A stretch of 35,018 nucleotides of DNA from JAMIFN01 sp964608575 (GCA_964608575.1 CAZSPW010000003.1:1-35018); one strand, 5' to 3'; shown: positions 7,940 to 17,668, counted from the stretch's first letter. Translations and numbers: made by a program. Notes: generated by a model not told the origin, from the sequence alone.

Positions 7940-10498
7940 TTAGTCAAGAGTGATATCCGGTTTAGCAGCTGGCGCCGCTTTGACGCTGGCGCTCACGCTT
8001 GCCTCGGCTGCTTGGAGTGCCGAAGCCAGTTCGCCTCCTGTTTGGTAGCGTTGTCCTGGTTTTTTGGCTAGGCATGTGAGTATGACACGCTCGAGTTCAG
8101 GCGACAAATTATCCGTGTATTGACGCAGGTCTGCTGGTTCTGTGTTGGTGATTTTGTACATCAATTGCGTCAGCGATGCGGCTTCAAACGGCAGTCGCCC
8201 CGATAGCATCTGGTAGAGCGTCACGCCTAGGGAGTATAGGTCTGAGCGCCCGTCTACTGGTTTGCCTGCAATTTGTTCGGGAGACATAAAACTGGGTGTC
8301 CCGAGGACGATGCCTGTTTTGGTTTTACTCGCGTCGGTCACGCGGGCGATGCCAAAATCGGTAACTTTTACGCTGTCGCTGGCAGCCTCAAACATGATGT
8401 TTGCGGGCTTTATATCGCGGTGTACTACACCTTGGTGGTGCGCGTAATCGAGCGCTAACGCGACCCGCCTAATGATCGACAGGACTTGCCCGACAGGTAG
8501 TAGCTGGCCTACTTTGGCATGATCAACTAAATCTTTTCCCTTGAGAAATTCCATAGCGATATAAGCTAGGTCATGCTCTTCACCTGCATCAAAAATGGTG
8601 ACAATATTTTGATGCTGCAAGCGCCCTGCGGTTTCGGCTTCACGGAAGAAGCGCGCGCGCGCATCGGCCAACTCTTCGCCCTCAAATTCATTTTTTAAAG
8701 CTAAGGTTTTAATCGCAACGGTACGGCCAATTTTTGGGTCTTTGCCCAAATACACCACCCCCATAGCGCCTTTGCCCAATTCCTTTTCAATTTGATAGCG
8801 ACCCAAATAAGGCTTTTCCACCTCGCCTCCGTCTAACAGTAAAGTTCCGCCAGCGTGCTCATGGCCGCTGCCCAGGATCACAGTCTCAGACAAGTTTTTA
8901 GCGCGCTTGAGCCTGGCGGCCACATCCTTGAAGTCTGGCGCCGCTTTGCTAATGTGTTGGTAGGCTAGTTCAGCCTTATTGAACTGACGCTTGCGTTCGA
9001 AGTCCAAAGCCAAACTGTAAATGTTCTCTAGTAATGCAAGCCCTTTTTCGCCACCAACAGGCACGCGCATAAAACGATCGAAGGCTTCATCTAAACGCCC
9101 TTGACCTTGCAGTGCCAGACCCATCATGCGATTGGTTTCGGCGCTTTCGGCATCGCTTTTGACTTTGCTTTCCTCAGTGAACAAAAAGCGCTTAGTGGTC
9201 AGAAGGATATAGCCCAAGATCAGCAAAATGGCGGGCAATACCAGCGGTATCCATTTGGCAGCGCCTAGCATGAAGCCGTATTCCAGCCCTAAAAGCACAG
9301 TCAAAAAAGCGGCGCTGGCCAGAGCCGCTATGCCCGCTTTGAGCCTGGGCAGGGCAAGCATCAAGAAGGCGGCAACCAATATATAGGCCAGCAAAGTTGC
9401 CAGCGGCGCCCAAGCGGGGCGGTCGATATATTGCTCTTGCAAAATGCTGGAAGTGACAGAGGCTGCCAGCTGTGCGGGGGCAAAATTACTACCAGCAGGG
9501 GTGTTGAATAAAGTGCCCACCCCCTTAGCCGTGGCGCCAACGATGACGATTTTGCCCGTGTATTTGCTGGCGGGAATTTTGTCGTTCAAAACATCGTAGA
9601 AAGAATCGACAGAAAAGGCCATTTGCCCGTCTTGGCCGCGATAAAACTGCGGCAGTATGACGGTGTCGGATTCGATCGGTATTCGCAGTCTCCCCAGTTG
9701 CACTTGGTCGGGACTGAGTTGTAGATCAGCCACTTTCAGATTCAGAGCTTGCGCAGCCAATGCTAACGACATAGAGGGGATGGCGCGCCCGTAGTAATTC
9801 ACAAACAAAGGCTCTTCGCGCACTGCGCCATCGCTGTCTTGCAATTGCACCAAGTGCGCCACAGCGGCTGCTGCTTGGCCAAACATGGGTAGGGGCTGTA
9901 TGGCATTGCTCACTGGTAGGGCAAGCGCATCTTGGTCTGCCACGCTGCTGCGTTGGATAAAAGCCGGCAATTCGCTGTCCGGGTTGCCTTTTGGGGGCTG
10001 CAAATCAAAGGCCGCTGGCAGCACCACATTGCCTGCTTGGGCGATGCTGGCAGCCAGTTGGCTATCGGTGTCAAGCTTGGTGCGCGCTTGGGCAATCAGT
10101 TGCTGTACGGGTGCAAACTCTGCTTGCGAAGCGGTTGTTTCAGGCAAAGCAGCTTGAATTTGCTCGATATAGTCCAGCCCTTTATCGGTTTGTGGTTCAG
10201 ATAAAAAAACCGTGTAGCCTATGGCCTTGGTTTGGGCTTGCGCTAATTTGTTGATGAGTTTGGCGTGGGTGTCGCGTGGCCAGGGCCAGCGTCCGATGTT
10301 GGCAATGCTGTCATCGTCGATAGCGATAATGGCGATATTGGGTGCAGCTTGGCGCGCAATATGGGTGCTGCTGGTGTCGTAGAAACGGCGCTCTAAATCA
10401 TCTGTGATGTTGCTGAAGTAGTGCAAAAACAATACCACTAGCGCAATAGCGGCGGCGATGACGCCGTCGCGCAGCCAAAATCCTTTGTTTCTGTCCAT
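7940..10498 (-). CDS. CHASE2-domain transmembrane Ser/Thr protein kinase
   Basis: This 852-residue eukaryotic-type kinase has its sensor at the N-terminus. It has a membrane segment (about 12-28), a CHASE2 domain (about 33-358, with IAIIAIDDDSIANIGRWPWP and KIVIVGATAKGVG), three membrane segments (about 364-384, 389-409, 415-435), a TPR-like helical stretch (about 452-535) and the kinase domain (about 568-830). Catalytic parts are intact: glycine loop LGKGAMGVVYLG (574-585), K597 in VAIK, E620, HRDIKPAN (D695), DFG (714-716), and an activation loop with Thr/Ser before GTPSFMSPEQ. It is therefore an active RD kinase. The start has a good AGGGAG ribosome binding site. The CHASE2 part resembles that of the cyclase at 4023-6332. 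It is the first gene of the cassette. Confidence 0.95.
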   Translation of the reverse strand: MDRNKGFWLRDGVIAAAIALVVLFLHYFSNITDDLERRFYDTSSTHIARQAAPNIAIIAIDDDSIANIGRWPWPRDTHAKLINKLAQAQTKAIGYTVFLSEPQTDKGLDYIEQIQAALPETTASQAEFAPVQQLIAQARTKLDTDSQLAASIAQAGNVVLPAAFDLQPPKGNPDSELPAFIQRSSVADQDALALPVSNAIQPLPMFGQAAAAVAHLVQLQDSDGAVREEPLFVNYYGRAIPSMSLALAAQALNLKVADLQLSPDQVQLGRLRIPIESDTVILPQFYRGQDGQMAFSVDSFYDVLNDKIPASKYTGKIVIVGATAKGVGTLFNTPAGSNFAPAQLAASVTSSILQEQYIDRPAWAPLATLLAYILVAAFLMLALPRLKAGIAALASAAFLTVLLGLEYGFMLGAAKWIPLVLPAILLILGYILLTTKRFLFTEESKVKSDAESAETNRMMGLALQGQGRLDEAFDRFMRVPVGGEKGLALLENIYSLALDFERKRQFNKAELAYQHISKAAPDFKDVAARLKRAKNLSETVILGSGHEHAGGTLLLDGGEVEKPYLGRYQIEKELGKGAMGVVYLGKDPKIGRTVAIKTLALKNEFEGEELADARARFFREAETAGRLQHQNIVTIFDAGEEHDLAYIAMEFLKGKDLVDHAKVGQLLPVGQVLSIIRRVALALDYAHHQGVVHRDIKPANIMFEAASDSVKVTDFGIARVTDASKTKTGIVLGTPSFMSPEQIAGKPVDGRSDLYSLGVTLYQMLSGRLPFEAASLTQLMYKITNTEPADLRQYTDNLSPELERVILTCLAKKPGQRYQTGGELASALQAAEASVSASVKAAPAAKPDITLD

Positions 10499-10670
10499 GG
10501 CGACTCCCTGTCTGGCTGAACGCTGAGGGAGAAGTGCTTGGTCTCACCCTAAGCCCGCTGATTTCTGGTGGCAAATCATAAAGCAAGGCTGGTGCAGGCC
10601 AGATGCCTGCACCGCGACTGGTTACTGGCTGAGTGGTTTGTATGCTGCAATAGCAGCGCAATGATACTAT

Positions 10671-10709
10671 TAAAAAAATAGCTGCTCAGGCAGCATATAC
10701 GGCTCAAAA
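10671..10709 (-). repeat. Dispersed 39-bp repeat, copy B
   Basis: Read on the - strand, this copy has TTTTGAGCCG, then CTGCCTGAGCAGCTAT and a T run. It aligns without gaps to copy A over 39 bp, with the last 23 bases identical. It lies upstream of the kinase operon. Confidence 0.8.
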
Positions 10710-10723
10710 CCTCGAAATAATAC

Positions 10724-10762
10724 TGAAAAATAGCTAATTTCAGCTGCCTTTAGGCTTATCAG
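10724..10762 (-). repeat. Degraded copy of the dispersed repeat
   Basis: The reverse complement reads AAGCC, a spacer, CTGAAATTAGCTATTTTT. This keeps the AAGCC start and the CTGA...TAGCTAT end of the consensus with changes between. It lies next to copy B in the same orientation. Confidence 0.4.
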
Positions 10763-10859
10763 CATAGATTGCCCAAAATTTGGAACAGTTCCAGATAAAT
10801 TCAGCTTTTTCGATGATTTGTTCCATTTTCATGGATCATTTGCTCGCTAGCGCGCTAGC

Positions 10860-11783
10860 TTAAATCCCTAGCATCAATTGCAGGTTTTGCACGGCCGCGC
10901 CGCTGGCACCCTTGCCCAAATTGTCTAAGCGCGCAGTCACCAGGGCGTGGAACATATCGTCGTTGCCGAAGACGCGGATTTCCAACAAATTCGTGTCTTT
11001 CAGCGCAATGGCATCAAGTTTATTGTTGGCTTCAGCGTCTTCTACCCGCACCCAGCCTTTGCCTTGGTAGTGGTGTAAATACGCGTCTTTCAAATCAGCT
11101 AGGCGCGGACGCCCGGGCAGAGTGTCCAAATGCAGGGGCAGCTCTACAATCATGCCTTGATCAAAATTGCCGACGCTAGGAACAAAAATGGGGCGGCGTT
11201 TCAGGCCAGTCAGCGCCATGATTTCTGGAATGTGTTTGTGCGACAGGCCAAGAGCGTACAACTCAAAGGCAGGGGCTTTGCCTTCTTCGTAGGCCTCTAT
11301 CATTTGCCGCCCGCCCCCGGAATAGCCGCTGACTGCGGGCAAACAAACCGGATGGTCGGCGGGCAAAATGCCGGCTTCTATCAGTGGGCGCAGCATGGCA
11401 ATGGCGCCTGTGGCGTAACAGCCCGGGTTGGCTACACGCTCGGCCTTTTGGATATTTTCGGCTTGGCTTGGCGTGAGTTCAGGAAAGCCGTAAACCCAGG
11501 CGGGGTCGGTGCGGTGCGCGGTTGAGGCATCAATAATGCGCGGTTTTTTGCCTGCAATGCTGTCAATCAAGGCCACCGATTCGCGTGCATGGTCGTCGTG
11601 CAGGCACAAAATCACTACATCGGCTTGCGCCATCAAGGCTTTTTTGGCTTCCGGCTCTTTGCGTAGCTCGGGTGCGATTTGCAAGAGACTAATTTCGGGC
11701 ATGGTCAGCAAGCGTTCGCGAATTTGCAAACCTGTAGTGCCAGCTTCGCCATCGATGAAAATTTTGTACTGTGTGTTGCTCAT
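10860..11783 (-). CDS. argC: N-acetyl-gamma-glutamyl-phosphate reductase, type 2
   Basis: ArgC performs the third step of arginine biosynthesis, the NADPH-dependent reduction of N-acetylglutamyl phosphate to the semialdehyde. The nucleotide-binding start is FIDGEAGTTGLQIRERL (about 9-25). The catalytic cysteine is C122 in NPGCYATGAI, the substrate and glycine-rich region is SGYSGGGRQMIEAYE, and the catalytic-histidine region is GLSHKHIPEI (H182/H184). At 307 residues it belongs to the short type 2 group, not the ~345-residue type 1. The ATG at 11781-11783 has no clear ribosome binding site. It is transcribed away from sucC, and the 208-bp gap between them holds both promoters but no elements I can define. 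No other arg gene is nearby. Confidence 0.95.
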   Translation of the reverse strand: MSNTQYKIFIDGEAGTTGLQIRERLLTMPEISLLQIAPELRKEPEAKKALMAQADVVILCLHDDHARESVALIDSIAGKKPRIIDASTAHRTDPAWVYGFPELTPSQAENIQKAERVANPGCYATGAIAMLRPLIEAGILPADHPVCLPAVSGYSGGGRQMIEAYEEGKAPAFELYALGLSHKHIPEIMALTGLKRRPIFVPSVGNFDQGMIVELPLHLDTLPGRPRLADLKDAYLHHYQGKGWVRVEDAEANNKLDAIALKDTNLLEIRVFGNDDMFHALVTARLDNLGKGASGAAVQNLQLMLGI

Positions 11784-11991
11784 GATATGCAGGGCTTGAG
11801 GGCTTTTCAGAGGTTGTAAATACAGGGCAAGAAAATGATGCGCTGCAGCATGGTAAAGTTAGGGGTTCGTTGTCGTTTAGGGCAGTAGGGGTTTCCCCCT
11901 TGCCTCAACCGAGCAAATTGCGTGGAGTGATGCCCATTTTACGCAAGGCTTGCGACAGCTCTCGTTTCCATCACTCTCTTCATGACACCTT

Positions 11992-13197
<1,206 letters not shown>

Positions 13198-13214
13198 GGC
13201 CAGGAGAGTAAAAC

Positions 13215-14111
13215 ATGTCGATTTTTATCAATAAAGACACCAAAGTCATCACCCAAGGTATCACGGGCAAAACTGGCCAATTCCACACGGAAAAATGCCA
13301 AGAGTACGCCAATGGTAAAAACTGCTTTGTTGCGGGTGTAAACCCTAAAAAAGCTGGCGAAAGCATTTTTAACATTCCCATTTATTCGAATGTAAAAGAG
13401 GCCGCGCAACAAACTGGCGCCACGGTCTCTGTGATCTATGTACCACCAGCGGGTGCCGCGGCTGCTATCTGGGAGGCGGTAGAAGCCGATCTGGATCTGG
13501 CTATCTGCATTACCGAAGGCATTCCCGTTCGCGATATGCTCGAAGTACGCAACAAAATGAAGGCCAAGGAAGCCGCTGGCGGCAAGAAAACTTTGTTGCT
13601 CGGCCCTAACTGCCCAGGTTTGATTACGCCTGACGAAATCAAAATCGGCATCATGCCTGGCCACATCCACAAAAAAGGCCGTATTGGTGTAGTTAGCCGC
13701 TCAGGCACGCTGACTTATGAAGCTGTGGCGCAATTGACTGAACTGGGTATAGGCCAATCGTCTGCCGTTGGTATTGGTGGTGACCCCATCAATGGCTTGA
13801 AGCACATCGATGTGATGCGCGCTTTCAACGACGATCCTGATACCGATGCCGTCATCATGATTGGCGAAATCGGTGGCCCAGACGAGGCAGAGGCCGCCCG
13901 TTGGTGTAAAGAGAATATGAAAAAGCCAGTTGTTGGCTTTATCGCGGGTGTAACTGCGCCTCCAGGCAAGCGCATGGGCCACGCTGGTGCCTTGATTGGT
14001 GGCGCGGAAGATACCGCCGATGCCAAACTGGCCATCATGGAAGAGTGTGGTTTCACCATCACACGCAATCCTTCTGAAATGGGGCGCTTGCTCAAAGGCT
14101 TGTTGAAATAA
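13215..14111 (+). CDS. sucD: Succinyl-CoA synthetase (ADP-forming) alpha subunit
   Basis: SucD is the CoA-binding and phosphohistidine subunit of succinyl-CoA ligase. It has normal length (298 residues) and complete motifs: VITQGITGKTGQFHT (CoA fold, about 11-25), GPNCPGLITPDEIKIGIMPG, VSRSGTLTYEAV, GIGGDPINGLKHIDV, MIGEIGG (E218) and the phosphorylated histidine H256 in GKRMGHAGALIGG. A clear AGGAGA ribosome binding site precedes the ATG. It is co-transcribed with sucC and ends at the terminator at 14138. Confidence 0.97.
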   Translation: MSIFINKDTKVITQGITGKTGQFHTEKCQEYANGKNCFVAGVNPKKAGESIFNIPIYSNVKEAAQQTGATVSVIYVPPAGAAAAIWEAVEADLDLAICITEGIPVRDMLEVRNKMKAKEAAGGKKTLLLGPNCPGLITPDEIKIGIMPGHIHKKGRIGVVSRSGTLTYEAVAQLTELGIGQSSAVGIGGDPINGLKHIDVMRAFNDDPDTDAVIMIGEIGGPDEAEAARWCKENMKKPVVGFIAGVTAPPGKRMGHAGALIGGAEDTADAKLAIMEECGFTITRNPSEMGRLLKGLLK

Positions 14112-14137
14112 GCTTTTGCACTGGTAAACCCCTATTT

Positions 14138-14172
14138 AAACGCTGCGATCGAGAGGTCGCAGCGTTTTTTTT
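14138..14172 (+). terminator. Intrinsic terminator after sucCD
   Basis: AAACGCTGCGA (14138-14148) pairs with TCGCAGCGTTT (14157-14167) across eight bases, and T continues to 14172. It separates sucCD from the glycosyltransferase operon. Confidence 0.92.
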
Positions 14173-14233
14173 GGGCGCTGCTAGCTGCAATAATTGACGG
14201 GTTTTGCGCCGTGCGCTCATTAGAGGAGTTTGG

Positions 14234-15202
14234 ATGTTAGTTTCTATCGTGGTCCCTTGCTATAACGAAGAAGGCGTTATTGCAGAAACCCACCGCCGCT
14301 TGTCGCAAGTTTTAAACGCACAAGCTGGTCTAGAAGTGGAGATCCTGTATGTCGATGATGGCAGCCGGGATAAGACTTGGGACATCCTGCAAACACTGCC
14401 GTCAACGACCAATGTTACTGTCAGGGCTTTGACGCTATCACGCAACTTTGGGCATCAACTGGCCGTCAGTGCGGGGATAGAGCGCGCCAAAGGCGATGCC
14501 GTGGTGCTGATAGATGCCGATTTGCAAGATCCACCAGAGGTGGTGCCCGAGATGATTCGTGAATGGCAAAACGGCTGGGATGTGGTCTACGGTGTGCGCA
14601 CCGAACGCGACGGTGAAAGTGCCTTTAAACGCGCCACAGCGGCTATGTTCTATCGTTTGATCAATAGGCTGAGCGAAGTGCCGATTCCTGTGGATACGGG
14701 GGATTTCCGCCTGATGGATCGCAAAGTGGTCGATGCTTTGATGGCTATGCCTGAGCATGATCGCTTTATTCGCGGCATGGTGAGTTGGTTGGGTTTCCGG
14801 CAAAAACCCCTGCCCTATAAGCGCGATGCTCGTTGGGCGGGTGAAACCAAATACCCGCTGAGCAAAATGATCAAGTTTGCGTTGACGGCGATCAGTTCTT
14901 TCTCGACTTCGCCCTTGAAAATTGCCTCGTGGGTCGGGTTTGCGACCTCGGGAGTGGCTGTATTCGGAATGCTCTATGTTCTCGGTTTACGGCTTTTTAC
15001 ATCCACTTGGGTCGAGGGCTGGACGGCTTTGATGCTGGCGGTGCTCTTCATCGGCGGTATTCAGCTGCTGGTGTTAGGCATCATGGGTGAATACATAGGC
15101 CGTATTTATGGTGAATCCAAGCGCCGTCCATTATTTTTAATTCGTGAAGAGCGCATACAAAAGGCCACGAGTGCAGCGGCTGCAGATGAGTTAGCCGAAT
15201 GA
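14234..15202 (+). CDS. GT2 glycosyltransferase, DPM1/GtrB/ArnC-like
   Basis: This membrane-anchored family 2 glycosyltransferase probably moves a sugar from a nucleotide donor to polyprenyl phosphate on the cytoplasmic face. Seen: SIVVPCYNEEGVI (4-16), VDDGSRDKTWD (40-50), the DAD metal motif and its extension in LIDADLQDPPE (92-102), RDGESAFKR, VDTGDFRLMDR, WAGETKYPLSKMIKFA (201-216), and two C-terminal membrane segments (about 229-252, 263-286) ending in GEYIGRIYGESKRRPL. This is the layout of GtrB and ArnC proteins. The frame is open from 14204, but GAGGAG at 14223 picks the ATG at 14234 (322 residues). Its stop overlaps the next start (ATGA). Sugar and acceptor are not predictable from sequence. 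Confidence 0.93.
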   Translation: MLVSIVVPCYNEEGVIAETHRRLSQVLNAQAGLEVEILYVDDGSRDKTWDILQTLPSTTNVTVRALTLSRNFGHQLAVSAGIERAKGDAVVLIDADLQDPPEVVPEMIREWQNGWDVVYGVRTERDGESAFKRATAAMFYRLINRLSEVPIPVDTGDFRLMDRKVVDALMAMPEHDRFIRGMVSWLGFRQKPLPYKRDARWAGETKYPLSKMIKFALTAISSFSTSPLKIASWVGFATSGVAVFGMLYVLGLRLFTSTWVEGWTALMLAVLFIGGIQLLVLGIMGEYIGRIYGESKRRPLFLIREERIQKATSAAAADELAE

Positions 15203-16209
15203 AAAAAGCGCTCAAACGCTATGCTCGCCCCTTATTAGGGCTGATCATTTCCAGCCTTTTACTGTGGCAATTATTCGCACATATTGATTTAGAAAAGCTG
15301 CGTACAACCTTGTGGGCCGCTAAAGCTTGGCCTATCGCTTTAGGTTTGTGCGCAGTGGCGGCGGGCTTTGCCTTGCGCGCCCTGCGCTGGCACGCTATGG
15401 TGGCGCATTTCACGCCCAGCGTGCGCTTGCCCGCCACGGCCACGGCTTTTCTATCCAGCTTTGCACTGAACAATACTTTGCCTTTGCGCGCGGGGGATTT
15501 GGCACGCACTTTTATGTATGCCAAAGAGCTGCAAACTTCACCGGCAACGCTGGCTGCGACTTTGTTGATTGAGCGATTACTGGATGCAGCAACTTTGGTT
15601 TTGTTGTTTTGTCTAGGCCTGTGGTGGATCCCTGCGGAGAAAATTCCTGCTGCTTGGATGGGGTGGGTGCAGCAGCTAGGCGCGATTTTTACAGCAGCAG
15701 CTTTGGCAGGACTAGTCGCTTTGTTCTTGCTGCCAAAGATGGTGATGTGGGCTTTGCGGTATTTCGAGCACACTAGTAAAGGCGCTAAGCTCAAGGCAGT
15801 AGTGGTGCAATTTGGTGCAGCTTTTGGTTTGTTGCGTTCCCCGGCGTTGGTGCTGAAGCTTTTGGCGCTGTCTTTGCTGTCGTGGGCACTAGAGGGCTGT
15901 GTATTCTTGGCGGTGGCTCACGCCTTGGGCATGGTGTTGCCAGGCTATGCACCTTGGTTTGCGCTGTCCACGGCTACGCTGGCGACTTTGATTCCTGGCA
16001 CGCCTGGGCATTTGGGTACTTTTGATTATTTCGCGGTTCTCGGTTTTTCTCTTTATGGCATTAACCGTACTGATGGCGCCAGTATGGCGCTCTTGATTCA
16101 TTTATTGCTGTGGCTGCCTGTGACGGTGGTCGGCGGTGTGCTGTTGTTGCGCCGCCAAGGCACTGGTACTTTGGAAAAAATTCATCAATTAGAGAAAGAG
16201 CACACATGA
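15199..16209 (+). CDS. Flippase-like membrane protein (LPG synthase TM / UPF0104 family)
   Basis: This polytopic membrane protein of 336 residues, with about eight hydrophobic segments, belongs to the family sharing the membrane domain of lysylphosphatidylglycerol synthase (MprF) and archaeal AglD. The family signature NNTLPLRAGDLAR is at 91-103, and a late TPGHLGTFDYFAV motif is near residue 270. There is no aminoacyltransferase domain, so it cannot be a full MprF. It overlaps the genes on both sides by ATGA, which ties it to the glycosyltransferase and the oxidoreductase. A role in flipping or presenting a polyprenyl-linked sugar is an inference from AglD, where a GT2 and such a membrane domain are fused. 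The substrate is unknown. Confidence 0.85.
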   Translation: MKKALKRYARPLLGLIISSLLLWQLFAHIDLEKLRTTLWAAKAWPIALGLCAVAAGFALRALRWHAMVAHFTPSVRLPATATAFLSSFALNNTLPLRAGDLARTFMYAKELQTSPATLAATLLIERLLDAATLVLLFCLGLWWIPAEKIPAAWMGWVQQLGAIFTAAALAGLVALFLLPKMVMWALRYFEHTSKGAKLKAVVVQFGAAFGLLRSPALVLKLLALSLLSWALEGCVFLAVAHALGMVLPGYAPWFALSTATLATLIPGTPGHLGTFDYFAVLGFSLYGINRTDGASMALLIHLLLWLPVTVVGGVLLLRRQGTGTLEKIHQLEKEHT

Positions 16210-17528
16210 AAAGTATAGGCAAGAAGGTAGGGATCATAGGTGGTGGTTTCGCAGGCTTGACCGCTGCTTATGAGTTGAGTAAACGCGGCATTGCGGTCAC
16301 GGTATTTGAGGCCGATAGCGCCGTAGGCGGTTTGGCAGGCACTTTTGATGTGCAAGGCGAGCGCCTTGAAAAGTTTTATCACCACTGGTTTAACAATGAT
16401 TTGCATGTGCTCGATTTAGCGCGTGAACTTGGTTTAGGCGATCGCATCCTCACGCGCTTTTCGCGCACGGGCATGTACTTCAATAAAAACTTTTTCAAGC
16501 TCAGCACCCCTATGGATGTGCTGCGCTTTACGCCTCTGCCGTTTTTCGACCGCATTCGTTTGGGTTTATTGGCATTGAAGGCGCGCAAGGTTAAAGACTG
16601 GCGCAGCCTCGAATCGCTCACGGCCGAAGAATGGCTGATTCAGTTGGGTGGCAAAAAAGTGTACGAAGTGGTGTGGAAGCCCCTGCTGGATGGCAAATTT
16701 GGCCCCTACGCCTCTAAAGTTTCTGCCGTTTGGTTTTGGAATAAATTGAAGCTGCGCGGCGGCAGTCGTGGCTCGGGCGGAGCTGAAGAACTGGTGTATT
16801 TCAAAGGCGGCTTCACGGCGATTACTGATGCGCTGGTGGCGGCGATCGAGAAAAACGGTGGCCAGGTATTGCTCTCTACCCCCGTGCAGGGCGTGGAAGT
16901 GCAGGGCGGCAAGGTTTGCGGCGTTAAAACCGCAGCGGGCACGACCCCTGTGGATGCCGTGATTGCCACGCCCGCCCTGCCCATGATTGCTGACTGGCTG
17001 GCACCCCATACCAGCGTCGATTACGCCAAACAACTGCGCAGCATTGAATACATTGCCAATGTCTGCTTGGTGCTCGAACTTGACCGCAGCCTATCGAGCA
17101 CCTATTGGCTCAATGTCAATGACCCAGGTTTCCCCTTTGTGGGCGTGATCGAACACACCAATTTCGAACCGACCAGCACCTATGGCGGTCGCCATATCGT
17201 GTATTTGTCCAAATACCTGCCAGAGAGCGATCACCTCTATCAAATGAGCGATACCGAATTCCGCGACTTTTGCGTCACGCACTTGCAACGCATGTTCCCC
17301 GAATTTAAAACTGAATGGATTTTGCAAAGCCACACTTGGCGCGCCACGCATTCCCAGCCTATTGTGGCTAAGCACTACAGCCAGATGATTCCAGCCGAGC
17401 AATCGCCCGTGGAAGGTTTTTACATCTGCACCATGGCACAAATCTATCCTGAAGACCGTGGCACCAACTACGCCGTGCGCGAGGGGCGTAAAGTCGGCCA
17501 AATGCTAGCTGATAAGCTGGCAAGCTAG
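16206..17528 (+). CDS. FAD-dependent oxidoreductase, amine-oxidase/protoporphyrinogen-oxidase-like
   Basis: This soluble flavoprotein of 440 residues has a dinucleotide fold at the N-terminus, GIIGGGFAGLTAAYELSKRG (9-28), with E35 to bind ribose and a flavin-binding AVGGLAGTF motif (39-47). The C-terminus ends with the second FAD contact region DRGTNYAVREGRKVG. KFYHHWFNNDLHVLDLA (about 58-74) and WKPLLDGKFG are typical of the group annotated as NAD(P)/FAD-dependent oxidoreductase next to GT2 genes. The start ATG at 16206 overlaps the previous stop, and AGAGAAAGAG acts as ribosome binding site; a longer upstream frame is not supported. The substrate is unknown. UDP-galactopyranose mutase is a distant structural relative, but its full motif set is not seen. 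Confidence 0.88.
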   Translation: MKSIGKKVGIIGGGFAGLTAAYELSKRGIAVTVFEADSAVGGLAGTFDVQGERLEKFYHHWFNNDLHVLDLARELGLGDRILTRFSRTGMYFNKNFFKLSTPMDVLRFTPLPFFDRIRLGLLALKARKVKDWRSLESLTAEEWLIQLGGKKVYEVVWKPLLDGKFGPYASKVSAVWFWNKLKLRGGSRGSGGAEELVYFKGGFTAITDALVAAIEKNGGQVLLSTPVQGVEVQGGKVCGVKTAAGTTPVDAVIATPALPMIADWLAPHTSVDYAKQLRSIEYIANVCLVLELDRSLSSTYWLNVNDPGFPFVGVIEHTNFEPTSTYGGRHIVYLSKYLPESDHLYQMSDTEFRDFCVTHLQRMFPEFKTEWILQSHTWRATHSQPIVAKHYSQMIPAEQSPVEGFYICTMAQIYPEDRGTNYAVREGRKVGQMLADKLAS

Positions 17529-17543
17529 GGCGGTCAGACTTGA

Positions 17544-17572
17544 TTTACCTATGGGGTGAAAAAAGCTATAAT
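17544..17572 (+). promoter_or_regulatory. Promoter of the rplK operon
   Basis: TTTACC at 17544-17549 (4 of 6 matches to the -35 consensus) and a perfect TATAAT at 17567-17572 are separated by exactly 17 bp. A GC-rich discriminator (GCGCGGC) follows, as in stringently controlled ribosomal promoters. It starts only 16 bp after the stop of the oxidoreductase gene, so the ribosomal operon has its own strong start. Confidence 0.85.
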
Positions 17573-17628
17573 GCGCGGCTGTGCGCTTTTTTGGACTTGG
17601 CGCATTTAAAAAATCAAGTTCATTAGTT

Positions 17629-17668
17629 CGAGGAGTTGCTCAGAACAGTTGCGCAACGCTAGCACTCG
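17629..17668 (+). promoter_or_regulatory. Possible L1-binding leader structure before rplK
   Basis: CGAG (17629-17632) pairs with CTCG (17665-17668), and TGCT (17637-17640) pairs with AGCA (17661-17664). Between these, GTT and AAC (17648-17657) close a small hairpin. Two helices joined by an asymmetric internal loop fit the general shape of L1 sites that autoregulate rplKA in other bacteria. The assignment rests on shape only. Confidence 0.3.

Larger units (their letters stand above)
10499..10859. other. Intergenic region upstream of the kinase operon
   Basis: This 361-bp gap between argC and the kinase gene (both - strand) holds no credible gene. It contains a perfect 9-bp hairpin (GGTGCAGGC 10591-10599 / GCCTGCACC 10605-10613), repeat copy B and a degraded second copy, and a perfect 14-bp palindrome GCTAGCGCGCTAGC (10846-10859) touching the argC stop. 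A possible - strand promoter for the cassette is TATCAT (complement of 10661-10666) with a poor -35, CTGAGC (complement of 10684-10689), 17 bp upstream and inside repeat B. No clear intrinsic terminator follows argC, so read-through into the cassette is possible. Confidence 0.5.
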
